Below are positions 1 to 11,844 of a DNA stretch of 64,000 bases, piece by piece (position 1 is the first letter of the stretch; the number at the start of each line of letters is the position of its first letter). The notes beneath the pieces are model-generated. The model made no database searches. It was not told the origin of the DNA and worked only from the letters and a program-made list of their open reading frames with translations. The DNA is taken from positions 16,499,501 to 16,563,500 of the forward strand of contig NC_088310.1 in NCBI RefSeq assembly GCF_910592395.1, in the 5' to 3' direction. Source of the stretch: Lineus longissimus. Its lineage: Eukaryota; Nemertea; Pilidiophora; Heteronemertea; Lineidae. The position numbers and the translations under genes are program-made.

Positions 1-498
1 ATGAGGAAATAATACCAGTACATCTGAAAGTTTGATCAAAAGGAGTAAAAAAACAACAACTATACATAACAGTACGAAACAAGCATTGGATAAAATGGTT
101 TTGTGAGAGCGGATCGAGACCCCCCCCCCCCCACGTCTTGAGGTTACCGGTGTTGTTGGCAGCCAATACTTCCACATGTTCTGACACATTCGCACCTGTT
201 GACCCTGGCGATGTTGATGTTGTCGGTAGGGAATTTCCTTGTTTCTGGTAGGAGTGATCGTGTTCCTGTATCCTGTATTTAATATAAATCATTTTATTAG
301 GTGAGGGGGCCATATCAACCGCCCACTCATATGGCCTTACCAAAGTTTTGCTATTCAACTGTTTGATGTTTGAACAATATTTTTCTGTTTCTATAGTTTT
401 AAATCATTCGGGTTTTGTTATGTAACAAAACGTTTTTGGGGGTGGAGGGCCCAGCCGTTGAAGGCAGCCCACTCCGGAGGATGGTTCAAATCAGCGTA

Positions 499-1541
499 TT
501 AAAGGCCTACACCGTTCGTTAAACCTTTTGAATTTGTAATTGAATTAAAAAATTTCCAATTGCGGAAATACGTACAAAATATAAATTTCAGCATTTCTGT
601 TGTATAGACTGATATACAAATACAATAAACACCAAGTTTCAACAAATTTGTATTCATAATAGGGCTTTTTACACGGTGCGGGTTCGTCCGAACCGGCCTA
701 AACCCACCTCGGGTCGGTTCCTACAAAGCCAGTTCACCTGGATGAAATCGTATTCACACAGTGCGGGTTAGTTGAACTGACTTCGATCCGGTTTGAGGCC
801 AGTTCGTTCGCGCTGTGGCGATCGCGGCGTTTCTGAATCTCCTGTCGTTTGGAGGAAGAAAAGTTTCATAACAACCATCAAACAAAATCAAAAAAACAAT
901 CTTTATACACTTTATTATTATGCTTGGTACCGTCTAGGGCCCTTTGTATATGGTCCTCCCCCCAGATCTCCAATAACATGTTCGTTTCTTCATCCGCCCA
1001 GCTGAGTTCCCTCTAAAACCTTGAGCTTGCGCTGCTGTGGCCATGATCGAGATATGAATGATCGAAATACGAAATATCCAAGAAAAAGCCGAAAAAACAA
1101 GTGAAATTAAAGCAAATGAACAGATGAATCACGAAGAATGGATCGAATCAAAACACGGCGCTAAAAGTCATGACAGGAATACGACAGCTATTCCCGCTAA
1201 TGACGTCAGTTTTGTGCCGAGTGCAAACTGGCCTTGGGTGAGTTTAAAGCCAGTTCGCATTTACACGACAACTTGAACCCGCCTGAACCGACCTGAACCC
1301 TCCTGAACCGGCCCGAAACTCAGCTTTGCGACGAATCTCAGGCCGGTTCGGTTAAAGTCAGTTAAGGTCGGTTCAGGCTGATTTAATCGTATTTACACGG
1401 TGCTTTTTATACGAAACTGGTCTCGAACCGGATCGAACCCGCACCGTGTAAATGGCCCTAATAGCCGCACTACGGCATTGTGTATTAGTGGCTTTCCATT
1501 TAACTGGACCGCAAGTACTTACGAACGGTGTACCCCTTTAA
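499..1541. mobile_element. TTAA-flanked MITE, split by a nested element
   Basis: The ends are inverted repeats: AGGCCTACACCGTTCGTT at 503 and, in reverse, ACGAACGGTGTACCCCT ending at 1537. Both are flanked by TTAA (499-502 and 1538-1541), so a TTAA target duplication is likely, as in piggyBac-type insertions (family assignment is inference). A clean relative is at 45743-45953 and a decayed one near 60163-60535. Without the nested insert (661-1459) the element would be about 233 bp. It has no coding capacity of its own. Confidence 0.75.
661..1459. mobile_element. 799-bp inverted-repeat DNA element nested in the MITE
   Basis: It starts AGGGCTTTTTACACGGTGCG and ends with the inverse, CGCACCGTGTAAATGGCCCT, flanked on both sides by AAT (658-660 and 1460-1462), a 3-bp target duplication. 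The subterminal regions are packed with variants of CCGGTTCAGG/CCTGAACCGG, as in the transposase-binding arrays of non-autonomous DNA elements. No transposase is encoded; short reading frames inside are not credible genes. A 3-bp duplication fits PIF/Harbinger or a related superfamily, but this is inference. Confidence 0.7.
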
Positions 1542-1632
1542 GTTTTAGGATATCAAAGACAGATGTCTGGTGTATATCTTGAAATTGTATGATATATTCT
1601 TCTTCTTCAGCGTTCAACCTGCCTAAGTAAAA

Positions 1633-2206
1633 CTATAACCTCAGTCCTGTGGCGGAGATGAAGCGGCTTGTCGCCCGAAGGTCCGGCTGTGTTCCCCACA
1701 GCTTTTCTTCGACCTTCGTGTCTTTAGGCCAGAATCTATCTCGTAAATCCTGGTACAGGGGACAGTCCTGTAGGATGTGCGTTGGTGTTTGCACTGCTGT
1801 CTGGCATTGGCATTCTGCTGTGTCTCTTACTCCGTAGATGTTTATTACCAGTAACATTGCTACAGGTGACCCTGGTACTTCCAGTCATCCTGTAGCCGCC
1901 TCCAGTAGCATGGGGTGAAGCCCCTCGAGGCTGGGGCCCCGGCGTCCTACCTACCTGTTGACGAACCATAGGTCTGACGCCACAACGAAATAAGGTGCTT
2001 TGTATAGGCATTTTAGGTTGTGAATGCGTGCGTACCCGGTTAGACGCCAGTATGGCTGGTGCGCTCCGTCTTCGGTCAGGTTTTATATCGGAGTTTCCGT
2101 CTCCTAGTCTGGTTGCCATAACCCGGCTGATTGAGACCAGGGGGATGGAGCTAAAATGTAAGCCCCAATCTTTGGCTGGAATTTTGAGGTAGAATTTGAT
2201 CTCCAC
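1633..2206 (-). pseudogene. 3' end relic of a non-LTR retrotransposon ORF2
   Basis: The reverse strand encodes a tail with the C-x-C ... HILQDCPLYQDLR zinc-finger-like motif, followed by FWP...LWG...DL..T.RFI..TGL up to the stop at about 1633. This pattern is typical of the C-terminus of Jockey/CR1/Nimb-like ORF2 proteins, downstream of the reverse transcriptase. The N-terminal part (1860-2206) is in a different frame, and no polymerase motif remains in the window. It is a 5'-truncated, frameshifted copy, probably lying in the last intron of the dehydrogenase gene. The exact clade is not resolved. Confidence 0.6.
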
Positions 2207-2552
2207 GCAACAGTCTCAAGATGGCCAACAGTGCAATGTTGATTTCAATTCTGTTGCCAAGTCTAGATTAATCGATAGTTGCTATCACACTTAACATTTT
2301 TAACAAGTTATCTTGACAAAAAACGGACTGAAAACTCTCTTCTGCTGTCAAGCCCCGTTTCATCGAATTCAACGCAGCAAGTGCCACTTGATTGCGCTTT
2401 CCTTTCATGATTTAAAAATCAAGATTAAGCCACCAAAATGAGGTGCTGTGTATAATACATATTAATCAGTGCTTACTTTTCAAGCAGGGTGTATTAGAAT
2501 ATAGAAGTGAGAGGTCACATGGCAGTTGTATCATCAACACTTTTAATAAATA

Positions 2553-2888
2553 ATCATGAAACTTATATAGCGCTAAATCCAACTGGATTCAGTCGCTCAA
2601 AGCGCTTCACATTATTACCCCTAGCTATTGGCCTGTCCATTCTTGATTCAAGCTCTACTCTCTGAGAGTATACAGGTCAAAGCTACAGCTATACAGTGCT
2701 CAGGACTAACATTCATAGTTTGCCATCTCTGCCAGCGAGGTACCCATTTACTCCTGGGTGGAAAGAAGCAAGTAGGGTTAAGTGCCTTGCTCAAGGACAC
2801 AAAGACAAAACAGCGGTGACCCTTCTGAGAATCGAACCCACGACCTCCTGATTATGAGCCCGGTGATCTGACCACTACGCCACTGATC
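2553..2888 (-). mobile_element. tRNA-derived SINE
   Basis: On the reverse strand the element begins with a tRNA-like head: an A-box-like TAGTGGTCAGA near 2868-2878 and a B box GGGTTCGATTC near 2829-2839. A body follows containing the reverse of GTGCCTTGCTCAAGGACAC. A second copy in the same orientation is at 44459-44803 with the same body. It lies in the last intron of the dehydrogenase gene. The acceptor stem and CCA end do not make a functional tRNA. Confidence 0.75.
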
Positions 2889-3000
2889 TTCCCAGTAGCT
2901 TGAAATAATCGTCCCCTACTGTCTATAATATCTAGTTCTTTTGTTTTGACATGTTTGATAACTTTTGTATCTCAGAATAGGTTATTATCATATCTTTCAG

Positions 3001-3184
3001 TGATTGTGCCGAAAAAGACGCGGCAATATTTGCGAATGACGAAGAAAGTGCCAAGAGGCTGTGGGAAATGAGTGAGAAACTAGTCCACCTTGATGATGTC
3101 AGTTTGAGCAAGAAACCAGCATCATCGACTGCAGCATCTGACGAGGAGTCAAGTCAAGTAAATGTTAGCAGTAATGGACCGTGA
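3001..3184 (+). CDS. Last exon of a retinol dehydrogenase-like short-chain dehydrogenase (RDH11/12/13/14 type)
   Basis: A clear acceptor (TATCTTTCAG, ending at 3000) opens an exon that reads for 60 codons to TGA at 3182-3184. The first base completes a codon, so the intron is phase 2. The translation begins DCAEKDAAIFANDEESAKRL and continues WEMSEKLV, which matches the C-terminal helix of RDH11/12-like enzymes (pattern SDC...TAERLWNVSCELL). These are membrane-associated NADP(H)-dependent enzymes that interconvert retinal and retinol. A variable acidic, serine-rich tail follows. The Rossmann fold and YxxxK active site must lie left of the window, since no upstream exon was found in 1-2990. The family is fairly certain; the paralogue is not. 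Confidence 0.75.
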
Positions 3185-3480
3185 ACAACTGTTGTTTATG
3201 AAGCAAAGCTCTTTATGGTTCTGTATGTATCGCAGACTTTCAGATGACAACCTATTGATGTTTTGATCATTCATCTTCATAGAGCCTCTTCTAATTTTAT
3301 ATAAGAGAAAATATATTTTGTGAAAATTGTGGTTGGAGCCTCAACATGAGGTATGATTGATTAATCCATCAAGGGCAACTTGTATAAAAAATTGCGTAAA
3401 ATGTATGCTGATATTATTTATTTTATGTTACTGATATGATTGTATTAATTTTGTCAATAAAGAGTGGCTCAATAAAAATG
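3185..3480 (+). promoter_or_regulatory. 3' UTR and polyadenylation signals of the dehydrogenase gene
   Basis: This AT-rich 3' UTR runs to two AATAAA hexamers at 3456-3461 and 3471-3476. The second, and the last base of the first, fall in the left arm of the foldback element that starts at about 3461. Confidence 0.55.
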
Positions 3481-4021
3481 TTACACTTACAAAATGGTTC
3501 ATATCTCTTATAATTTTGGCATTTACCTCAAACATACATAGGCCCTTGAAGAGCAAACTGACACCAGCAGATTCAAAATCCTTCCATGGTTGACTGCACA
3601 GGACAGATTTTATTGACTCGTGTGAAATCTGACTAGCCCCAATCTTTCAGTGGTTGAACAGGGCAAAGGACAAAGAGGAAGCAATCTTGAACATTTTAAA
3701 TTTTATTCACAGTTGAAGATTGACTTTTAACAGATTCGTTTTGTAATTTTCCTATATGTGTTCAACTGTGAATAAAATTAAATGTTGGGAATGCTTCCTC
3801 TTTTTCCTGTTTAACCACTGAGAAGTTGGCACAAGTGAGATTTTACATGAGTCAATAAATCTGTTCTGCACAGTCAACCATGGATGGATTATGATTCTGC
3901 TGGTGTCAAATTAATGGAGAAAGCTTGCTCTTCAAGTAGATATGTATGTTTACGGGGAAATGCCAAAATGATAAAAGATATTAACCATTTTGTAAGTGTA
4001 ATATTTTTATTGAGCCACTCT
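3461..4021. mobile_element. Foldback (long inverted repeat) element, 561 bp
   Basis: The two halves are imperfect reverse complements along their whole length. The left end AGAGTGGCTCAATAAAAATG answers the right end ATTTTTATTGAGCCACTCT. Internal pairs include TTGAAGAGCAAA with GCTTGCTCTTCAA, and GTTGACTGCACAG with CTGCACAGTCAAC. The turn is near 3740. No coding capacity is present. It abuts the polyadenylation region of the dehydrogenase gene. No target duplication was recognised. Confidence 0.8.
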
Positions 4022-5762
4022 GTATACTGGGTGCGAAAATTGTCACTGTAATTCTTCCTCAGATTTGAAGATTATTTGTTTACATATAACTCTAATGACA
4101 ACTTTCATACATCAAGTTATTGTTGGTATATATTTTGTCCATTTACCGGAAATGTTCATGTGCCTTTTCATTTTGCGTTTTTAGATAATCACAAAAAAAT
4201 ATTTTGCAAAAAGGAAAACCTAATTGAAGTTGCTGTTGCAGGTTTGTCAAAATGCTGAATGAAAATTTAAAGTTGCAATTATAGGTAACCACAAAATTTA
4301 ATGGTCATGATTTCTTCTGGTTTGTGCCTCATATTGTTTTGTTAAATCTGGTACAGTGTATTACTGTATTTCTACATGTTCTTGTGCCCCAGACTTAGTC
4401 ACTCTGATGCAAGTGTTAATTTGTTCAGGTTTAACATATAAAAATGTTGTTTCATTAGATTACATAGATTTTTTTTTTGAGTGCAAGTTATTTTCTAAAG
4501 TCGCATATATTTTTGATTTGTTTTTTTCTCCAATGGTTGTAATTTTTTAAATAATTTTTTTTAACCTGTTTAATGCGGCTAATGAGTATGGATAGTTTAC
4601 ATACATATGGTGTAAGATGTAAAAAAAAACAGTTTTAAGATTAAGAGCTTAGGCAAAAAAAAAGGTTTCTTGTCAACAGATTTCGAAAAGTCCAATGAGA
4701 CATGAGGTATTGCTTTACAGACTTGTGTATTGTGAATCTATCAACTATAGTGGCATTCATACTATAATTATCAAATTTGGTAAATTAAGACCGGATCAGA
4801 ATTTGCTCTTGTCTAAAGTTGCTTTTCGTTCACACTATCAGAGTTTGGTCCAATCTGAAAAAATATATCCACACTGTCCGAATTTGATCCACTGGAGGAG
4901 AGTGCCAACAAATGACACTTGAACAAAATCTCTGTTGCTGGACACAGTTGATAAAAAAATATGTTGTCAGAGTTTCTTTCCCTCTTAACTGATCTTTTTA
5001 AAACTTAGTTACTAAATCTACTTGTATCAGAATATGAAGTAGATTTACTGTCCAAGTGGAAACGAAATGTTTCCACACGTTATCCCAAAATGAGATGACG
5101 GGTGCGGTGATGAGAAAGCTAGAACTTTTCACATGTGGCCTTAATCCATGAAAATTGATTGGAATAATGTAAGTACTATTAGGCAAACTTCTAAAACTCT
5201 GACAGTTAAAACATTTCTCTAAGAGAATTTCAACTTCTTCAGATAATGCGTTCAGGCTCTGTGCATTTACTTTCATATCTCAGGTATATAAAACGCATTA
5301 TAGAAGAATTGAATACACTGGGAAACCCCTAATTTGGGGTCTTGTCTAAGCAGTCATGGCCCAATTATAGATTAGGATAGGGCGGACTAAGCTGAGTTCA
5401 CTCGGTGCATTTGTAAAACGGGTAACGCTCCTATTACAGGACACAATGATACTTACCGATTAGGTTGTTTTCTTAATATGCGTACTATGTAATTTATGCA
5501 CCAGTAAGATATTTATTTTATTTAACCCTTTAGATGCAACCTGTTGTTTCAACCTTATAACAATAATAACGTTGGTTGGTTTTCCATTGTGCTGCAGTTC
5601 AGTTAGGTTGCATCTATTACCAAGCACTTTGGGATTATTATCACTATTAGGCCAAATTTGATTACTCGGTTCTTGGTCAGCCTCTTTTAGGAAACGGTTC
5701 AAGGTTTCTCAGTTACACAAAGTTGCCAATAGAGGTCTCTCTGATCTCCCAGTTCATGGAAC
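4022..5762. other. Intergenic, AT-rich, nothing recognised
   Basis: There are many short chance reading frames on both strands, but no splice-bounded coding segment, no RNA gene and no clear repeat beyond A/T runs. Confidence 0.5.
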
Positions 5763-5764
5763 TA

Positions 5765-5942
5765 CAGTAGAACCTCTCTATTAAGGACACCCTCGGGACT
5801 GACAAGTGCCGTCCTTAATAGAGAGGTGTCCTGATACGAGAGGTCAAATTGAACGGAAACAACCAATTTGGGACCGAAACTAGTGTCCTTAATAGAGAGG
5901 GTGTCCCTAATAGAAAGGTGTCCGCTAAGGGAGGTTCCACTG
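5765..5942 (-). mobile_element. MITE family M1, copy 1 (TA-flanked)
   Basis: The ends are CAGTAGAACCTCTCTATTAA and, in reverse, GGGAGGTTCCACTG, flanked by TA on both sides. The interior holds nested repeats of the phrase CCTCTCTATTAAGGACAC in both orientations. Six copies occur in the window (5765, 36357, 42473, 57917, 58705, 59048); this one and the last lie in the opposite orientation to the other four. TA duplication suggests a Tc1/mariner-type source (inference). Confidence 0.85.
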
Positions 5943-5944
5943 TA

Positions 5945-8194
5945 TATTCACATGTATATGATATAGATATTTGCTCAGAACCTTTATGGTTTCTTCCATG
6001 ACAGCTGTTTCCATTGGGTTAACATATTTATCAAGAACGTCAGACAAAAGGTGCAATAAGTTATCTCAGGAATATATAATACATGGTACTAATAGTCCAG
6101 TCATGATCAGAGTAGTTATAAGAGGGTGGCCCACGAGTGAGAAGTAGTCTTTATCAATTAGAAATTAATTCAATAAGTTTGTTTCATCATTAACTCTTTC
6201 TCTACTGCACCTGGTATATACTGGTCCGTGCTCTGTGTAATACTGGCCTGTACTGCTAAATTTCTCCCAGGTTCTACATGTTCTGTAGTCTAAAAGTTTG
6301 GTTACACCTGAAGAAACGAGGTGGCAACACTAGTCGTACTCCTTGTCCCTGAGATTGGGTAGTGCTTGCTATTTTACAACGAAACTTTTCCTAAGCCAAG
6401 TTGGTATCAACGCTGGGATCCGGACTATTCCCATGCAGTGCGGGTCAGGGGTACGGTACACTTCCAAAACTCCTCGGTAGTGAAACGGTTAAAGGAAAGA
6501 GTAAGTAGGAGTAATGCTGCTGGTGTAACGATTTGAGGTGTTTCCATTTCTGAGTGTTTCCTCTCATTGGGAATGCTGAACGACATCTAAGATATCTGTT
6601 TCTCCCATCATTCACCTGTGAAAATTTCAGGACATTGATGTCTCCCGAGAAAAAAGGGTTTAAATCCGTTTAGACAGAAATGCACGGAGGATACCTGCGG
6701 ACGTGATGGAGTCCCAATGTGACGAAAACAAATATGACATAACCAATTCTGTGTTGCGCTGTACGCTTCAGGAGGTTATTACTTAGTTAGAGGAACTATG
6801 CCCCAAGTTGGCTCGCACTTAACTTAAGTAGTACAAACATAGGCCTATAAATATTTTCATCAGGTGTGATACGGGCCACTTTATGCCAATTATTCATGTT
6901 AAGTACCTTGAAGCCTCCTTGATCACTTCAATGGATCATCTGCTCGATTCAAACTAAATGAAAATATGCCTCGGTTTTGATTCACCCTGTGTGGGTGGTT
7001 TATACTTCACAATCGTAATCAGTACTAATTTAGTTTTTTGAGTGCTACGAGGTTTGAAGTTTGATGTCCTATAAGCAAGCACAAAGTGAAAAAGTTACAT
7101 TTTTTGAAGTTGGATGTCCTATAAGCAAACACAAGTTCACTTGCTGTGCAGTGAATCATACATTTAAGCGAAATGGAACTTCTAAGGTTGGGGTGGATCT
7201 TGGAATTTTGATAAGTGGATCGGGATAATACTAAACTTGTCTCTTAGACTTAGGTCTACTTCCTAATGGGGGGACTTGTAAGGATGTCGTTTGTGCAAAT
7301 TAGTGGGACCACCAACACAACAGATGCCAAAATTATCAGTGTACGGTTAGGAATATGACCGGCTCTGACAACTTTTCAAGAAGGGGAAACACCCTTTGAT
7401 ATTGCTTTTGTTGCTGTATATTTCAGTGTGTCTCCAGAGACTGAGAGTATAGCTTCAGGGGTGTGTACAGCATCCTGAGGAAATAATTAATGTGCGCTTT
7501 TCCATCCCTGCCCATCAAAGTTTCAAAGTGTCCTGGAGAAAAAATGAAAAGCGCCAGAATTCGTTTTCAGTTGAGCATGAAACCTGAAGCTGAATCTTAG
7601 ATGAATGTATATCAGCATGTAGTTTCTTTAGTTAAAAAGGTTATTGGAATTTACGGGTGAGATTTTCATTTGAGACTGGACAAGGCTCCTGTTGGTGCTG
7701 CCATCTTAAGTTAAAGAGGTGAAGTAATATGCCTCTTACATTGTTGATGTAAAATGTATGTAGGCCTATACATGTATGAGAGTAATTGTGAGTAGATTCA
7801 TGACAAAAAAGCTTATATTCATTTTGCCATTTTGAGCAAAGTCACTTCAAATTATTGAAAAAAATAAAATAAATCACCAAGAACGCTCACAGTTCCAAGA
7901 GAGCAAAAATTAACAAACATTCAAAACTTCATCTTAGATAAACTATTTCATCAATTAAACTCCAGTAACAGTTGTTATTGATATGATGTATACTTTACTT
8001 ACAGTGTTAGTGCTAGCTCAGTTTCTTTGAATAATGTAATTATAAGTGTTAGTTTTTTGTGTCATCTGGTCATCGCAAGATCGGTGCATTTGTTTCATTG
8101 TTACAATCTCGTTCCAAGTGAAAAAGTTATATTTTCTGTATTGATTTTAACCCGTGTCATTTTGTGAGATATGAGGAGTGATCATGACATTGTA
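5945..8194. other. Intergenic; one short direct repeat
   Basis: Non-coding as far as I can see. The only structure noted is a phrase reading ATGTCCTATAAGCAAGCACA, present twice within 7050-7135 with small changes. Confidence 0.5.
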
Positions 8195-8403
8195 CAGGGT
8201 GTTGAGAAAAAGATGGAAGGTAGAAATTAGTGCGAATAACATTTTACATGCATGTTGCATAACAGTAATGTCTCATCTCATACAGAAATGGGGTAAACCA
8301 AATTCCTAATGCTTCTAGTTTTGGTGTTGTCACTTTTCCTTATTGATGGGTTGGTAAGATTTTAGACTTAATTTAGATCTTCCAACTTTTGCTGAACACC
8401 CTG
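8195..8403. mobile_element. TA-flanked MITE with CAGGGTGTT ends
   Basis: The 209-bp element starts CAGGGTGTTGAGAAAAAGAT and ends TTTTGCTGAACACCCTG, with TA at 8193-8194 and 8404-8405. Its ends are inverted repeats of about 27 bp. Non-coding. Confidence 0.75.
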
Positions 8404-8577
8404 TATGATGGTGTAATTTTATGACATGTATGAATATGGAAAGAAAATGTTACTAAAATAAAGTGTTTATGTACACATTCTTTTCTGTGTTATATTTTTG
8501 AAGATGCAAAATAACTGCCTGTGCTGAAATCTGGCACCTTCTTTCTATGTTGGGAGCACCTTGGCCAACATGTCAAT

Positions 8578-8695
8578 GGGTGATATGAATAAAGGCTAGC
8601 AAATGCTTTTACTTCAATTTTGTACAGAAAGGCCTCGTGTAAATGTACATGGAGTTTTAGATAAAAGCATTTACTACTCTTTATTCATATCACCC
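8578..8695. mobile_element. MITE family M2, copy 1
   Basis: A palindromic element of about 118 bp with ends GGGTGATATGAATAAA and TTTATTCATATCACCC. A near-identical copy is at 34705-34823. Copy 1 lies about 350 bp before the minisatellite field begins, and copy 2 lies inside its far end. Confidence 0.8.
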
Positions 8696-9045
8696 AATGT
8701 TTGACTGCATCAAATTCTATGTGGATGTGACCCATCGGGCGGTAACTCTCAGATCACCCACACAGTCTTGGCCTGGGCATTCTGACCTTCAATCCACTCA
8801 AGCAGCACCCAACTGTCTGGGTACAATCACTGGAGCCTTGTTAAGTGGACACACATTGATAAGCAGGACACCAACCGAGAACAGCATTCTCAATCCCATG
8901 GATGTCCTCATCAGAGAGATTTTGCTGTGTAGTGATGAGACCCCTTGTGGACAGGCTGACTGCTGGTGGTGGGTGCCATCCACCGGGACCTGACTCATAT
9001 CTTGCCTTGTCATTCACAAGGAGAGGACTATCCTCCACTCCTGTC

Positions 9046-11839
9046 ACAACCAGGTTGAGGTTGTGACTGTCCTATCCTGTGTCACAACCAGGGAATGTGA
9101 CTGTGCTCTCCTCTAACTATCAGGTTGAGGTCCTGTAACTGTCCCGCCTGTCACAACCAGGGTGAGGTCATGTGACTGCACTATCCTCTCACTATCGGGG
9201 TGAAGTCCTGTAACTGTCCCGTCCTGTCACAACCAGGGTGAAGTCATGTGACTGTGGTATCCTCTCTCTATCAGGGTGAGGTCCTGTGACTGTCCCGTCC
9301 TGTCACAACCAGGGTGAAGTCATGTGACTGTGGTATCCTCTCTCTATCAGGGTGAGGTCCTGTGACTGTCCCGTCCTGTCACAACCAGGGGGAAGTCATG
9401 TGACTGTGGTATCCTCTCTCTATCAGGGTGAGGTCTTGTAACTGTCCCGTCCTGTCACAACCAGGGTGAAGTCATGTGACTGTACTATCCTCTCTCTATC
9501 AGGGTGAGGTCCTGTGACTGTCCCGTCCTGTCACAACCAGGGTGAAGTCATGTGACTGTACTATCCTCTCTCTATCAGGGTGAGGTCCTGAAACTGTCCC
9601 GTCCTGTCACAACCAGGGGGAAGTCATGTGACTGTGGTATCCTCTCTCTATCAGGGTGAGGTCTTGTAACTGTCCCGTCCTGTCACAACCAGGGTGAAGT
9701 CATGTGACTGTGGTATCCTCTCTCTATCAGGGTGAGGTCCTGTAACTGTCCCGTCATGTCACAACCAGGGTGAAGTCATGTGACTGTACTATCCTCTCTC
9801 TATCAGGGTGAGGTCCTGTGACTGTCCCGTCCTGTCACAACCAGGGTGAAGTCCTGTAACTGTCCCATCCTGTCACAACCAGGGTAATGTCCAGAACCTA
9901 AAGAGCTAACACGGCAGTGTCCTAGTTAAAACAGAGTCAGAGAGTTGCTTTGTTGGGCGGTCTGGGTTAACCTTGCTTTACCCTGGTTGTGATAAAACAG
10001 TCACACTATTTCGTCCTGGATGTGACAAGAGAGGACATTCACATGACTTCACCGTGACTGTGAGAGTACAGTCACATCACTTTGCCCTGGTTGTCACAGA
10101 ATGGGACAGTTACAGGACTTCATCCTGGTTGTGACCGGAGAGAACAGTTACATGTCTTCACCGCGTTTGTCACAGGAGACCACAACGGTTGTGACAGGAT
10201 GAGGCAGTTGTATGACTTTGCCGTGTTCGTTCAGGAGAGGACTGTCACATGAGTCACCCTGGTGGTGACAGGAGAGTACAGCCAACTGACTTCACTCTGA
10301 CAGTGAGAGGAGAGCACAGTCACATGACCTCACGCTGATAGAGAGAGGAGTACAGCTACATGACTTCACCCTGGTTGTGACAGGACTAGACAACCACAGG
10401 ACTTCACCCTGATAGTCAGAGGATACTACAGTCACATGACTTCACCCTGGTTGTGAAAGGACGGGACAGTCACAGGACTTCAACCTGATAATAAGAGGAT
10501 ACTACAGTCACATGACTTTGCCCTGGTTGTGACAGGATGGGACAGTTACAGGACTTTCCTTCTTGTAGTGACAGTCACATTTCGTGGGCTGAGCGCAAAA
10601 CTGTTGTAACTGACAAATTTGAAAAAAATGAGTTAGCCCCAGAAATCAATGCAAAAACATCATATCTACAATATTATTGTGTTGATTAGTGCTGCCTTCT
10701 ATCATACGCCCCTAAACTACCAATGTAATACTATTGTATCTGCAGATTACAGGAAAACATGAGTGCAAAAATATTGTATCTGCATTCAAAATGGCTTACT
10801 CAAAACAAAAGAGGCTGATGACTGCTGATGAAGTTCAAATCTTTGAAGTCATTTTCCTCAAAACCAAAGGAAGTGTAGATACAACAGTTTTGCACTCAGC
10901 CCACGATTTGTTCACTACTGTGGCTGTGACAGGATGATGCAGTTACATGACTTCGTTCAGGAGAGGGCTGTCACAATCCTGACCCATCCTGGCTGTGACA
11001 GGAGAGGACTGCCAACTGACTTCACCTGATAGCGAGTCACATGACCTCACCCTGCTGGTTGTGGCATGACAGGAGGTTACATGAATTCCCACTGACTGTG
11101 ACAGGATAGGACAGTTAAAGGCACTCAACTTGTTGGTGACACGACAAGACAGCCACATAACTTCACCTTGGTGTACCGGGATGGGAGGTACAGTTACATG
11201 ACTTCACTTTGTTTGTTCACGAGAGCACAGTCATATGACCAGGATAGTCCAGAATCTGAAGAGCTAACACGGTAGTGTCCCAGTTAAAACAGGGTCATAG
11301 AGTTGCTTTGTTGGGAGGTCTGGGTTCACCTGGCTCTACCCTGGTTGTTATGTAATAAAACAGTCACACTATTTCATCCTGGTTGTGACGGGAGAGGACA
11401 GTCGCATTGGTTCACCCTGGTTGTTACGTAACAGGATAGTCACGAGACTGCATCCTGATGTGAGAGGACAGCCACATGATTTCACCCTGACTATGAGAGG
11501 AGATCACAGTCACATCACTTTGCCCTGGTTGTGACAGGATGGGACAGTTACAGGACTTTCCTCCTTGTAGTGACAGAGGACAGTCACATTAGTTCACTCA
11601 TGTGGCTGTGACAGGATGATGCAGTTACATGACTTTGTTCAGGAGAGGGCTGTCACAATCCTGATCCATCCTGGTTGTGACAGGAGAGGACTGCCAACTG
11701 ACTTCACCCTGATAGCGAAAGGAGAGCACAGTCACAGTTGGCTGTCCTCTCCTGTCACAACCAGCATGAAATCGTGTGACTGATTCAATACATAACAACC
11801 AGGGTAAAGCCAGGTTGACCCAGAGCTCCCAACAAAGCA
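9046..11839. repeat. Minisatellite field, block I (38-bp unit, 76-bp dimer)
   Basis: From 9046 to about 9890 the array alternates two 38-bp variants. One contains CTGTCACAACCAGGGTGAAG; the other contains CTCTATCAGGGTGAGG. Together they give a 76-bp higher-order unit. At about 9890 the array switches to the opposite strand, and at about 11745 it switches back. A longer interspersed spacer (reverse of CCTGTTTTAACTAGGACACT and flanks) recurs at 9890-9990 and 11247-11340. A 323-bp MITE interrupts it at 10583-10905. It is non-coding; translated repeats such as FTLVVT are by-products. Confidence 0.9.
10583..10905. mobile_element. MITE inserted in the minisatellite
   Basis: The ends are CGTGGGCTGAGCGCAAAACT and, in reverse, AGTTTTGCACTCAGCCCACG, flanked by ATTT at 10579-10582 and 10906-10909. 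The surrounding satellite resumes in register after it. The interior is AT-rich with no transposase. Confidence 0.75.
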
Positions 11840-11844
11840 ACTTT

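Noticed and set aside
793-1276. Two small open frames
   Set aside because: They fall inside the nested inverted-repeat element and encode only its subterminal repeats.
9046-11839. CRISPR-like array
   Set aside because: Units are contiguous 38-bp satellite repeats without unique spacers, in a eukaryotic context.
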